Assembly (NCBI RefSeq): GCF_001895025.1 | Contig: NZ_BCXI01000019.1 | Location: 1 to 64,000 of the forward strand | Source: Rhodococcus zopfii NBRC 100606 = JCM 9919 | Lineage (GTDB): Bacteria > Actinomycetota > Actinomycetes > Mycobacteriales > Mycobacteriaceae | DNA: 64,000 nt | Reading direction: 5' to 3' | Shown here: positions 1-7,838 of the stretch, piece by piece | Layout: each line of letters begins with the position of its first letter | Position numbering within the stretch: position 1 is the stretch's first letter | Program-made: the position numbers and the translations under genes | The notes under the pieces: generated by a model | The model's database searches: none | The model's input: the letters and a program-made list of their open reading frames with translations, nothing else | Told to the model about the DNA's origin: nothing

Positions 1-264
1 GCTAAACTGGTGTCGACCTGCTCGCGGTGGCGGACCGGCTTCCGATGGCCTCTTCCAGCGGACAGTGGCAACTCAAATTCTCCTGCCCGGCAGGGGCTCT
101 CGCGTTCTACGACACGCTCACACCGTCCAGTCTCAGGTATCCGGCGTCGGGACCGAGGTGCCCAATTTCCCCTTTTCGACCATTTCGGTCAGAATCCACC
201 GCGGCCTCCTGCCGGGGGCCGAGGCGGGAGCACCCGCGCCCCGATCCCACAGTGAGGACACCAC

Positions 265-873
265 ATGCACGACACCTTCCGATGCCGAGCGATCCGGGCC
301 GCTGCGGTGAAGACGGTAACCGCCGCGGCCGTCGGTGCCGCGGTGCTGTTCGCCGCCGGATGCGTGAGCGACACCGACGAGGCGACACCGGTCTCGTCGA
401 CCGGCGCGGCCGCGACATCGACCATCGCCGGGCAGCAGGGCATCGACCAGGGAGGTGCCACCGACATCGACGTCACCGTCGGCGACTGCGTCGCCCTCGG
501 CGGGACGATGAGCGCAGCCACCATCGACGAAGCGGTGTGCGGCAGTCCCGAGTCGAACTACCGGGTGATCGCCAAGGCCGAACAGAACACCCAATGCCCC
601 ACCGACGCCGACCAGGTGTACTACGAAAGCCTCAACGGCACCGAACAAGGCGCGCTGTGTCTGGACATCGACTGGGTGCTCGACGGATGCATGAGCATTC
701 CCACCGGCACTGACGACCCACACCGTGTCGACTGCACCGACCCGGCCGCGACCAACGTCGAGCGCGTCACCGCCATCCTCGAAGACACCACCGACGTCGC
801 CGGCTGCTCCGACGGCGGCTACACCTACCCCGAGCGACGCTTCACCGTGTGCACCGAATCGGTCACCACATAA
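265..873 (+). CDS. LppU-like secreted lipoprotein
   Basis: 202 aa. The N-terminus has a basic n-region, a hydrophobic stretch rich in Ala/Val and a lipobox ending FAAGC at about residue 33, so it should be exported and lipid-anchored. The mature part has many cysteines (VGDCV, VCGS, QCPT, LCLD, GCMS, DCTD, GCSD, VCTE), which suggests several disulfides. The pattern VGDCV followed by conserved cysteine spacing matches the mycobacterial LppU family, whose function is unknown. ATG 265 is chosen because a weak GTGAGGA ribosome site precedes it and it gives a proper signal peptide. It has no obvious operon partner; about 190 non-coding bases follow. Confidence 0.72.
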   Translation: MHDTFRCRAIRAAAVKTVTAAAVGAAVLFAAGCVSDTDEATPVSSTGAAATSTIAGQQGIDQGGATDIDVTVGDCVALGGTMSAATIDEAVCGSPESNYRVIAKAEQNTQCPTDADQVYYESLNGTEQGALCLDIDWVLDGCMSIPTGTDDPHRVDCTDPAATNVERVTAILEDTTDVAGCSDGGYTYPERRFTVCTESVTT

Positions 874-1068
874 CCCCCGGCCGGGCGATCCTCCAGCCCG
901 GAGCGGGCCCCGCTTCGGCGGCATCCGGCCCGGGTCCCTGCCCGTGGAAGCACCCGGCCGGCTGCTCCACCGGATCACTCGTGGCGCCGCTTCCCAGATC
1001 GCCGACGATGTCGCGCAACGTATCGAGGTGCCGGAGTAGACCGCCAGCCCTAGATTAGGTTGGTGGTC

Positions 1069-1887
1069 ATGGTTTCGCGGATCACCAAGGACACCCGGTT
1101 GTGCATCTCGCTGTCGGGCCGGCCCAGCAACATCGGCACCCGGTTCCACAACTACCTGTACGACGAGCTCGGGCTGGACTACGTGTACAAAGCGTTCGCG
1201 CCCACCGACATCGAGGCCGCGGTCGCGGGCATCCGCGGGCTCGGCATCCGGGGTGCCGGTGTGTCGATGCCGTTCAAGGAGAAGGTCATCCCGCTCGTCG
1301 ATGTGATGCACGGGTCGGCGCGGGCGATCGATTCGGTCAACACCGTCGTCAACGAGGACGGGGTCCTGCACGCCTACAACACCGACTTCCAGGCGGTGCT
1401 GGATCTGCTCCGCGATCACGCGGTCGATCCGGCCCTACCGGTCGCGGTCGCGGGCAGCGGTGGGATGGCCAAGGCGGTGGTCGCGGCGGTGCGCGCGCAC
1501 GGCTTCACCGACGCGACCGTGCTCGCCCGGAACGAGCCCGCCGGCCGCGCGCTCGCCGACCGGTACGGATTCGCCTGGCGCGCCGATCTCGCCGACTCCT
1601 CCCCCGCCGTGCTGATCAATGCGACCCCGATCGGCATGGCGGGCGGTCCCGACGCCGAGGCGCTGCCGTTCCCGCCCGCCGCGGTCGAGGCGGCGACGGT
1701 GATCTTCGACGCGGTGGCGACGCCGCCCGAAACCCCGCTGATCCGGGCGGGACGCGCCCACGGTCACACGGTCATCACCGGCGCCGAGGTGATCGCGCTG
1801 CAGGCGGCGCTGCAGTTCGCGTTGTATACGGGCGTGACCCCGACACCCGAGCAGGTGCGCCGGGCGTCGGAGTTCTCCCGCTCCTGA
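1069..1887 (+). CDS. Shikimate 5-dehydrogenase-like protein (AroE family)
   Basis: 272 aa from ATG 1069; TTG 1060 and GTG 1063 are in-frame alternatives. The N-terminal substrate domain has the SMPFKEK motif with the catalytic lysine, then SVNTVV and the AYNTDFQ motif carrying the catalytic aspartate. A Rossmann half follows, with the nucleotide loop AGSGGMAKAV near residue 130, then NATPIGM. The SMPFKE variant, in place of the usual TVPFKE-type sequence, fits the shikimate dehydrogenase-like (HI0607-type) branch. These enzymes use NADP(H) on shikimate, but many members work slowly and their true substrate is uncertain. No aromatic amino acid genes are adjacent, so a housekeeping AroE role is not supported by context. 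Confidence 0.85.
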   Translation: MVSRITKDTRLCISLSGRPSNIGTRFHNYLYDELGLDYVYKAFAPTDIEAAVAGIRGLGIRGAGVSMPFKEKVIPLVDVMHGSARAIDSVNTVVNEDGVLHAYNTDFQAVLDLLRDHAVDPALPVAVAGSGGMAKAVVAAVRAHGFTDATVLARNEPAGRALADRYGFAWRADLADSSPAVLINATPIGMAGGPDAEALPFPPAAVEAATVIFDAVATPPETPLIRAGRAHGHTVITGAEVIALQAALQFALYTGVTPTPEQVRRASEFSRS

Positions 1888-1902
1888 CGAGGCCGGTTTC
1901 GG

Positions 1903-1934
1903 TTGTGCGCCGAGCGCCCGGGCCTTCGGCACAA
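1903..1934. terminator. Hairpin between convergent genes
   Basis: TTGTG/CACAA arms continue, after a 2-nt bulge, into CCGA/TCGG around a GC-rich loop. It lies just after the shikimate dehydrogenase stop and before the convergent secreted-protein gene. No T-tract is present, so activity as a terminator is inferred from position only. Confidence 0.35.
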
Positions 1935-2007
1935 GGACGTGCTCGTTCCCGCTCGCTTCCGGCCGGCCGTAGCCGGATCCCCGGGAGACGCCCACCGATC
2001 GGCGGGT

Positions 2008-2847
2008 TCAGATCGTCCCGGCGGCCTCGAGCAGATCGAGCGCCTTGCCGGCTGCGGCAGTGGCGAGCTGCATTTCGACACGCGTCGCATCGCGGGTCGC
2101 GGGATTCTGGAGACCGAAGTTGTTGACCCACGCGACCGTTCGAGCGGACTGGAACATCAGTGTGGTGGTTTCCTCGGCGCCGACCAGGTCCCCGACGAAC
2201 CAGCCGGTGAAGAACGGTCCCAGATCGGTTCCGTAGACGGCTTCGAACTCCTCGGCGATACGTGGTGCCGCGGCGACGAGGGCCTCACCGAACCTGTAGA
2301 AGTCGGCGGTGTTCTCGACGCCGGATCCGATGGTGACGAGTGCTTCGGGGAAGTCGGTGACCAGATGCGCGACGATCGCCCCGGTCAGCACCCGGCCGGG
2401 ACTGCGCTCGCACTGCTCGGTCAGCGCGAACGCGTCGGCCCAGTGCGGCGCCGGGGTTCCACCGGTGACGTACTCGTGCAGGTTCGCCATATACAGGCGC
2501 ACGACCTCGACGGCCAGGTCGCTCGCCCATTGCGGATCGTCGTAGATGCCGGCGGTGAGCGTCGGCCCTGTCAGTTCGAGGATTTCGTCGAACGCCAGCA
2601 CGAACGTGCCCCGATAGTCGCCGCTGGGGACGAGCAGCTCGCGCAGTTGCGCGATGCGGTCGCGGGCGGTGCCGTACGAGTCGATACCGGCGGGGTCGGT
2701 GAGCTCGACGAGACGGTGCTGCGCGGTTCCGGAGGCGCCGAGCGCGCACTGCGACACGACCGGCGCAACCGGATCCGCGGAGACGGTTCCGGGAGAAGCC
2801 AGGACGCAACCCAGCGCAAGAATTGCCGCTGGAGCTGCGAACCCCAT
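2008..2847 (-). CDS. Secreted protein, DUF5995-like
   Basis: 279 aa. A signal peptide is visible (hydrophobic LALGCVLA, likely cleavage after TVSA before DPVAP). The mature protein is predicted largely helical, with segments such as RLYMANLHEYV and ADFYRFGEALVAAAPRIAEEFEAV, and a WFVGDL...TVAWVNNFGLQ region near the C-terminus. That layout resembles the DUF5995 family, whose function is unknown; the assignment is by pattern only. ATG 2847 is fixed by an in-frame TAA immediately upstream. The promoter region is unusually AT-rich and carries a direct repeat (see the entry at 2848-3250), suggesting specific regulation. Confidence 0.6.
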   Translation of the reverse strand: MGFAAPAAILALGCVLASPGTVSADPVAPVVSQCALGASGTAQHRLVELTDPAGIDSYGTARDRIAQLRELLVPSGDYRGTFVLAFDEILELTGPTLTAGIYDDPQWASDLAVEVVRLYMANLHEYVTGGTPAPHWADAFALTEQCERSPGRVLTGAIVAHLVTDFPEALVTIGSGVENTADFYRFGEALVAAAPRIAEEFEAVYGTDLGPFFTGWFVGDLVGAEETTTLMFQSARTVAWVNNFGLQNPATRDATRVEMQLATAAAGKALDLLEAAGTI

Positions 2848-3250
2848 AATTTATTCACCCTAAGAAAATACAGATTTACTCAGTCTAAGAAAATATTGAG
2901 CTGCACCGGTCGATCCTGCGCCGGTTTGCCGCCGCCGCGCCGCGCCGGCGAAGATCTCGGCCGGCGTCCGCGAGACGGTCGCCGATCTCGCACACCAGGC
3001 AACCCTCGCGTGCGCCCGCATGGTCGTTGCGCGACCCCGACGGACGCGAAGCCGCGATCGTGACGTCCCTCGTCGCGGCAGCGTGCCCGCCTTCTCGGCG
3101 CCGGTGGCGGGTCTCGCGGCCGCGTGGTCCTGTCGTTCGGACGGTCGAATCGGGATGCGGGAAAGGTTGTGGAGCGGTAACGATTCGGCCCGGACGAGCC
3201 TCGACGTTCTTCTTCAGGTGAAGTCCGGTGCTTCCTGCCACAATGATCTA
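2848..3250. promoter_or_regulatory. Intergenic region with AT-rich direct repeat
   Basis: 403 bases between the divergent secreted-protein gene and the thioesterase. The 2850-2896 part is AT-rich, in sharp contrast to its surroundings, and holds two copies of CTAAGAAAATA at 2860-2870 and 2885-2895, spaced 25 bp. The spacing approximates two and a half helical turns and the copies sit immediately upstream of the secreted-protein start, so they are candidate regulator sites. The rest (2900-3250) is GC-rich; its open frames on either strand do not look like a recognisable protein. Confidence 0.4.
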
Positions 3251-3736
3251 GTGACCAACCGCCAGCCGACGACCCCTGACGCGCAGCCCGACCCGGCCCG
3301 CTTCCCGGCACTGTGGCCGATGCAGACGCGCTGGGCGGACAACGACCACTACGGCCACGTCAACAACGTCACCTACTACTCGTACTTCGACTCCGCGGTC
3401 AACGGCTGGCTCATGGCGACGACCGGTGTGGACATCCGCGAGCTCGAGGCTCTCGGTGTCGTTGCCGAGACGTCCTGTCGTTACCTTGCGGAGCTGTCGT
3501 TTCCCGATCGGTTGCAGGTGGGCATCGCCGTCGACCGCCTGGGTACCCGCAGCATCACCTATCAGCTGGCGATCTTCCGTGAGGGGACGGACGGAACGCT
3601 GACCCCGGCGGCCACCGGTCGCTTCGTACACGTCTACGTCGACGCGCGCACCCGCCGGCCGGTTCCGATCCCCGACGAGATCCGTAAAGCCGTGATCCAG
3701 CTCGTCAAAGGGGCTCCGGAGCGCCCGGGGCCCTGA
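3251..3736 (+). CDS. Acyl-CoA thioesterase, 4HBT hot-dog fold
   Basis: 161 aa from GTG 3251. The segment RWADNDHYGHVNN near residue 30 is the 4-hydroxybenzoyl-CoA thioesterase signature, with the active-site aspartate and the D-x-x-G-H-V-N core, followed by the long hot-dog helix (YYSYFDSAVNGWL). These enzymes hydrolyse acyl-CoA thioesters as cytosolic oligomers. The frame stays open upstream to 3020, but similarity to the family begins after 3251 and the upstream part lacks recognisable sequence, so GTG is preferred. It precedes a thiolase by about 100 bases, consistent with a fatty-acid role; the substrate cannot be read from sequence. Confidence 0.82.
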   Translation: MTNRQPTTPDAQPDPARFPALWPMQTRWADNDHYGHVNNVTYYSYFDSAVNGWLMATTGVDIRELEALGVVAETSCRYLAELSFPDRLQVGIAVDRLGTRSITYQLAIFREGTDGTLTPAATGRFVHVYVDARTRRPVPIPDEIRKAVIQLVKGAPERPGP

Positions 3737-3752
3737 TCTCCGAATCCCGTAA

Positions 3753-3795
3753 CCAAGCATCCGCTTGGCAGAATATTCATCTAACGGATTACACT
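3753..3795 (+). promoter_or_regulatory. Thiolase promoter with overlapping palindrome
   Basis: A TTGGCA -35-like box (3766-3771) and TACACT -10-like box (3790-3795) are 18 bp apart. A perfect dyad CCAAGC-ATCC-GCTTGG (3753-3768) overlaps the -35 box. Palindromes with CAAG/CTTG halves are typical of TetR-type repressors of lipid catabolism such as the KstR2 group. The overlap suggests repression of the thiolase, but the regulator is not identified. Confidence 0.45.
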
Positions 3796-3838
3796 CCTCG
3801 GCACTGGCAGTTCCATCGAGAGGAAGTGATCCGAAGAC

Positions 3839-5011
3839 ATGCGTGACGCAGTAATCGTCGAGGCCGTACGCACCCCCATCGGCAAGCGTGGCGGTGGATT
3901 GTCCGGCGTCCACGCCGTCGAGCTGTCCGCCCACATCCTGCGCACGATCGCGGAGCGGAGCGGAATCGACCCGGCCCTCGTCGACGACGTGCACTGGGGC
4001 ACCGTCCAGTCGGTGGGCATGCAGTCCGGCAACATCGGCCGCATGGCCGTCCTCGGCGCCGGCTGGCCCGAATCCGTCCCCGGCTTCACCCTCGACCGCC
4101 AGTGCGGCTCGTCGCAGCAGGCCGTGTCCACCGCCGCCGCCGCCGTGATCTCCGGCCAGGCCGACCTCATCGTCGCCGGTGGCGTCGAGATCATGTCCGC
4201 CATCCCGTTCGGCTCCTCCGCGCCCGAAGGCACCGGCCAGATGGGCGGACCCGCGCGCGACCGCTACGCCGACGAGCTCACCGCCCCCGGCTTCAACGGC
4301 CGATTCAACCAGGGCGTTGGCGCCGAGATCATCGCCGAGCAGTGGGGTATCTCCCGAACCGAGCTCGACGAGTACTCCGTGCAGTCGCACGAGCGTGCCG
4401 CCCGCGCCCAGGACGAGGGCCTGTTCGCCGACGAGATCGCCGCGGTCACCCTGGCCGACGGCACCGTGATCGATACCGACGAAGGCGTGCGCCGCGGCTC
4501 CTCCGTCGAGAAGCTCGCCGGCCTCAAGGCCCCGTTCCGCGAAAACGGTGTCGTCACCGCAGGGAACGCCTCGCAGATCTCCGACGGCGCGTCCGGCCTG
4601 CTCGTGACCACCTCGGAGAAGGCGAAGGCCCTGGGCCTGACCCCGCTCGCCCGTGTCCACACCGCCGTCGTCACCGGCGACGACCCGGTCAAGATGCTCA
4701 CCGGCCCCATCCCCGCGACGGCCCTGGCCCTGAAGAAGTCGGGCCTGTCGATCGACGACATCGACGCATTCGAGGTCAACGAGGCGTTCGCGTCGGTGCC
4801 GCTGTCCTGGTTGCGCGAGACCGGTGCCTCGATCGAGAAGCTGAATCCGCTCGGCGGCGCGATTGCGCTCGGTCACCCGCTCGGCGGCTCCGGCGGCCGC
4901 CTCGCCGCGACGCTGATCCACCACCTGCGCCGCACCGGTGGCCGCTACGGCCTGCAGACGATGTGCGAGGGCGGCGGCACCGCCAACGCCACCATCTACG
5001 AGATCCTCTGA
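3839..5011 (+). CDS. Acetyl-CoA acetyltransferase (thiolase)
   Basis: 390 aa, the normal length for thiolases. The acylated cysteine is in DRQCGSS (Cys89), the active-site histidine in ALGHPLGGSG (His346) and the second cysteine in MCEGGGTANA (Cys376), so all catalytic residues are present. The N-terminal MRDAVIVEAVRTPIGK is typical. It either cleaves 3-ketoacyl-CoA or condenses acetyl-CoA. The closest pattern is the actinobacterial FadA5/FadA6-type degradative thiolases, though sequence alone cannot fix chain length. A good ribosome site (GAGGAAG) precedes ATG 3839, and a promoter with an overlapping palindrome lies upstream. The next gene is convergent. Confidence 0.92.
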   Translation: MRDAVIVEAVRTPIGKRGGGLSGVHAVELSAHILRTIAERSGIDPALVDDVHWGTVQSVGMQSGNIGRMAVLGAGWPESVPGFTLDRQCGSSQQAVSTAAAAVISGQADLIVAGGVEIMSAIPFGSSAPEGTGQMGGPARDRYADELTAPGFNGRFNQGVGAEIIAEQWGISRTELDEYSVQSHERAARAQDEGLFADEIAAVTLADGTVIDTDEGVRRGSSVEKLAGLKAPFRENGVVTAGNASQISDGASGLLVTTSEKAKALGLTPLARVHTAVVTGDDPVKMLTGPIPATALALKKSGLSIDDIDAFEVNEAFASVPLSWLRETGASIEKLNPLGGAIALGHPLGGSGGRLAATLIHHLRRTGGRYGLQTMCEGGGTANATIYEIL

Positions 5012-5013
5012 GC

Positions 5014-5096
5014 ACTCCGCACCGCGTCCCTGCTGCGGCACGCCGCACACCGCGTCACTGCTGCGGCACGCCGCACACCGCGTCACTGCTGCGGCA
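5014..5096. repeat. 28-bp tandem repeat, about 2.9 copies
   Basis: Two identical 28-bp units occupy 5041-5068 and 5069-5096, and a degenerate third covers about 5014-5040. The array starts just after the thiolase stop and runs into the last codons of the convergent Lrp-type gene, whose stop codon lies within the second full unit. Copy-number change would therefore alter the C-terminal tail of that regulator. Confidence 0.85.
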
Positions 5097-5574
5097 CGCC
5101 GCGCCCCTGCTGCGACAACAGCCGCAGCAGGGGCGCGGTGCGCTGCGCCACCAGTTCCCTCATCACCAGCGCCATGTTGGTGCGCTCGACCCCGGGGATC
5201 TCGAGGATCTGCCCGGCCAGCCGATACAGATCGTCCGCGTCGGTCGCGACCACCTTCACCGACAGGTCCGTCTGCCCCGTCATCCCGTAGACCTCGGTGA
5301 CCTCCGGGATCTCCGCCAGCGCCGCGACGACGCTGTCGAGCCGGTGCTGATCGACCTTCGTCGCGACGTACGCGGCGAGCGGGTAACCCAGCGCGCGCGG
5401 ATCGACGCGCCGCTCGAACGACGCGAGCACACCGTCCGCCTCCCAGCGCGCGAGGCGCGCCTGCACGGTGTTGCGCGACAAGCCGAGCCTCGCCGCCAGC
5501 TCCACCCCGGTGGCCCGCGGCGTGCGGGCCAGCTCGAGTAGCAGCCGCGCGTCGGTCGCGTCCAGACTGGTCAT
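5083..5574 (-). CDS. bkdR: Lrp/AsnC-family regulator of the adjacent bkd operon
   Basis: 163 aa. The N-terminal winged helix-turn-helix (DARLLLELARTPRATGVELAARLGLSRNTVQARL, about residues 5-40, printed here only in part as a landmark) is followed by the RAM/AsnC effector domain. The latter includes the VTEVYGMTGQTDLSVKV strand and a final LEIPGVERTNMALV strand. It is transcribed divergently from the branched-chain 2-oxoacid dehydrogenase operon, the same arrangement as bkdR in Streptomyces, which suggests amino-acid-responsive control of that operon. ATG 5574 is the only sensible start. The last residues are encoded inside a tandem repeat and a perfect hairpin, so the tail after the domain looks recently altered. 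Confidence 0.85.
   Translation of the reverse strand: MTSLDATDARLLLELARTPRATGVELAARLGLSRNTVQARLARWEADGVLASFERRVDPRALGYPLAAYVATKVDQHRLDSVVAALAEIPEVTEVYGMTGQTDLSVKVVATDADDLYRLAGQILEIPGVERTNMALVMRELVAQRTAPLLRLLSQQGRGVPQQ
5101..5136. terminator. Perfect 14-bp hairpin in the 3' end of the Lrp-type gene
   Basis: Arms 5101-5114 and 5123-5136 are exact complements around an 8-nt loop. It lies inside the coding end of the minus-strand regulator and about 90 bases after the thiolase stop. It could terminate thiolase transcripts, and on the other strand it falls before the stop codon, so a role for the regulator mRNA is less clear. Confidence 0.45.
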
Positions 5575-5667
5575 GTTCCGCAGTATGACACCGCCGTGCC
5601 CCCACGAACCGTGCGATCCGCACAGTCCCGTTCGATTCGATTGCGCAGCTGTCCCCGACGTGGATGA

Positions 5668-5683
5668 TGTGAAGTACAACACA
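5668..5683. promoter_or_regulatory. Dyad in the bkdR-bkdA intergenic region
   Basis: TGTG and CACA arms flank an 8-bp centre containing the self-complementary AGTAC core. It sits in the divergent intergenic region about 60 bases before the E1alpha start. Lrp-type regulators bind short degenerate dyads, so it is a candidate site for the adjacent regulator. It also weakly resembles a CRP box. Confidence 0.3.
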
Positions 5684-5742
5684 GGTATGTCCGGGGGTTG
5701 TCCCACAAGGGCGCCCGGGCCGACCCGAACGAGGTGGTCACG

Positions 5743-6846
5743 GTGGTCGACAAGATTGCCTATCCGGTCCAGCTGATCCAGCCGGACGGCCGACGGGTTC
5801 ACAACCCGGAGTATTCCGCGCTCGTCGCCGATGTCGGCCCCGAGCGTCTGCGCACCCTCTACCGCGACCTCGTCGTCGTGCGCCGCATCGACACCGAAGC
5901 CACCGCCCTGCAGCGCCAGGGCGAACTCGGCCTCTGGGCTCCGTTGCTCGGGCAGGAAGCCGCACAGGTCGGGTCCGCGCACGCGCTCGAACCGGACGAC
6001 TACGTCTTCACCAGCTACCGCGAGCACGGCGTCGCCTGGTGCCGCGGCGTCGACCCGGCGGACATGACACGGATGTGGCGGGGTTGCACGCATTCCGGCT
6101 GGGATCCGTCGACCGTCAACACCACCAACCCGGCGATCGTCGTCGGCTCGCAGGGCCTGCATGCCACCGGATATGCGATGGGCGCCCACCTCGACGGGGC
6201 CGAGATCGCGACGGTCGCCTACTTCGGTGACGGCGCCACCAGCCAGGGCGACATCTCCGAGGCCCTCGGATTCGCGGTGAGCTGGAGCGCCGGGGTGGTG
6301 TTCTTCTGCCAGAACAACCACTGGGCGATCAGCGCACCCGTGCGGGTGCAGAGCCCGGTGGCACTCGCCCACCGCGCCGCCGGATTCGGCATGCCGTCCG
6401 TCCAGGTCGACGGCAACGACGTCCTGGCGGTCCTGGCGGTGACCCGGCAGGCCGCACGTCGCGCCCGCGACGGTGCCGGCCCGACGTTCGTCGAGGCCCT
6501 CACCTACCGGATGGGCCCGCACACCACCTCCGACGACCCCACCCGTTACCGCACCCCCGCCGAACTGGAGGAATGGAAAGCCCGCGATCCGCTGACCCGC
6601 GTGCGGCGGCTGCTCGATCGCGAAGGTCTCGCCGACGAGCCCTATCTCGCCGCGGTTCAGGCTGCCGCGGACGACGCTGCGGACCGCCTGCGCACCGGCG
6701 CCCTGAGCGCTCCCGACCCCGATCCGCTCATGATGTTCGATCACGTCTACGCCACCGACCACCCGGTGCTCTCCGGCGAACGCGCCCGCTACGCCGAGTA
6801 TCTCGCCGGGTTCGGCACCGCATCGCACGAGGAGGCTCGGTCATGA
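5743..6846 (+). CDS. bkdA: Branched-chain 2-oxoacid dehydrogenase E1 alpha
   Basis: 367 aa from GTG 5743, preceded by GAGG; TTG 5698 and GTG 5734 are in-frame alternatives. The thiamine diphosphate motif is complete: GDGATSQGD then QNNHWAIS. The Tyr-Arg motif SYREHG of E1alpha subunits is present, and the tail YRMGPHTTSDDPTRYR is characteristic. With E1beta it decarboxylates 2-oxo acids and transfers the acyl group to the E2 lipoyl arm. The separate alpha/beta subunits, the Lrp-type neighbour and similarity to mycobacterial BkdA favour branched-chain 2-oxo acids over pyruvate. The stop overlaps the next start (ATGA). Confidence 0.88.
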   Translation: MVDKIAYPVQLIQPDGRRVHNPEYSALVADVGPERLRTLYRDLVVVRRIDTEATALQRQGELGLWAPLLGQEAAQVGSAHALEPDDYVFTSYREHGVAWCRGVDPADMTRMWRGCTHSGWDPSTVNTTNPAIVVGSQGLHATGYAMGAHLDGAEIATVAYFGDGATSQGDISEALGFAVSWSAGVVFFCQNNHWAISAPVRVQSPVALAHRAAGFGMPSVQVDGNDVLAVLAVTRQAARRARDGAGPTFVEALTYRMGPHTTSDDPTRYRTPAELEEWKARDPLTRVRRLLDREGLADEPYLAAVQAAADDAADRLRTGALSAPDPDPLMMFDHVYATDHPVLSGERARYAEYLAGFGTASHEEARS

Positions 6847-7826
6847 CCACCACCACGATGGCTCTGGGCGCTGCCCTCAATGCCGGACTGCGCCGCGCGC
6901 TCGAACACGACCGCAAGGTCGTGATCATGGGTGAGGACGTCGGCCGGCTCGGCGGCGTCTTCCGCGTCACCGACACGCTCCAGAAGGACTTCGGCGACAA
7001 CCGCGTCTTCGACACCCCGCTCGCCGAATCCGGCATCGTAGGAACGGCTTTCGGCATGGCGCTGCGCGGATACCGCCCGGTGTGCGAAATCCAGTTCGAC
7101 GGATTCGTCTATCCGGCGTTCGACCAGATCGTCTCGCAGGTAGCGAAGATCCACTATCGCACCGCGGGCGCGGTGACCGCGCCGTTGACGATCCGCATCC
7201 CCTACGGCGGCGGTATCGGTGCCGTCGAACATCATTCGGAATCCCCTGAGGTGTATTTCGCACACACCGCGGGCCTGCGGGTGGTGAGCCCGGGCACCTC
7301 GTCGGATGCCTACTGGATGATCCAGCAGGCCGTGGCGCTGGACGATCCGGTGATCTTCCTCGAGCCGAAACACCGGTACTGGGATCGCGGCGAGGTCGAT
7401 CTCGACACCCCGCCGGAGCTGCCCCTGGACCGGGCGCGCATCACCCGGCCGGGAACCGACGTCACGCTCGTGACGTTCGGCTCAATGCTGACGACCGCCT
7501 TGCAGGCCGCGGACATCGCTGCGTGCGAAGGACATTCGCTCGAGGTGGTCGATCTGCGATCGCTGTCTCCCCTCGACGTCGACACGATCGAGGAGTCGGT
7601 GCGCCGCACCGGCCGGCTCGTGGTCGCACAGGAAGCCCCGGTGAATTGCGGGCTCGGCGCCGAAATCGCCGCGCAGATCGCCGAACGGTGCTTCTATCAG
7701 CTGGAATCACCGGTGCTGCGGGTCGGCGGATTCGACATCCCGTATCCGCCGGCGAAGCTGGAGGCGCACCACCTGCCGGACCCCGACCGCATCCTCGATG
7801 CCGTCGACCGCAGCCTCGCGGCCTGA
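6843..7826 (+). CDS. bkdB: Branched-chain 2-oxoacid dehydrogenase E1 beta
   Basis: 327 aa, the usual length for a separate E1beta. The N-terminal pyrimidine-binding region has VIMGEDVGRLGGVFRVT with the conserved glutamate, then DTPLAESGIVG and EIQFDGFVYPAFDQI. The transketolase C-terminal domain follows, with VTLVTFGSML and LEVVDLRSLSPLD. It forms the alpha2beta2 E1 with the upstream product. The start codon overlaps the E1alpha stop by 4 nt, so translation is coupled. The E2 gene follows after 12 bases. Confidence 0.92.
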   Translation: MTTTTMALGAALNAGLRRALEHDRKVVIMGEDVGRLGGVFRVTDTLQKDFGDNRVFDTPLAESGIVGTAFGMALRGYRPVCEIQFDGFVYPAFDQIVSQVAKIHYRTAGAVTAPLTIRIPYGGGIGAVEHHSESPEVYFAHTAGLRVVSPGTSSDAYWMIQQAVALDDPVIFLEPKHRYWDRGEVDLDTPPELPLDRARITRPGTDVTLVTFGSMLTTALQAADIAACEGHSLEVVDLRSLSPLDVDTIEESVRRTGRLVVAQEAPVNCGLGAEIAAQIAERCFYQLESPVLRVGGFDIPYPPAKLEAHHLPDPDRILDAVDRSLAA

Positions 7827-7838
7827 AGGGAACGTCGA

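Noticed and set aside
1-264. Open frames before the lipoprotein gene (for example GVDLLAVADRLPMASSSG)
   Set aside because: Some codons look biased, but the sequence soon becomes low-complexity and no family fits; may be the end of a decayed gene.
133-1419. 428-codon minus-strand frame across the lipoprotein and shikimate dehydrogenase genes
   Set aside because: It spans two clear genes and the gap between them, and lacks any family signature.
4102-5541. 479-codon frame overlapping the thiolase
   Set aside because: Arg-rich frame shadow; the thiolase frame has all catalytic residues.
5698-5742. TTG start for the E1alpha gene
   Set aside because: It adds 15 residues with no family similarity, and lacks a ribosome site; GTG 5743 has GAGG upstream.
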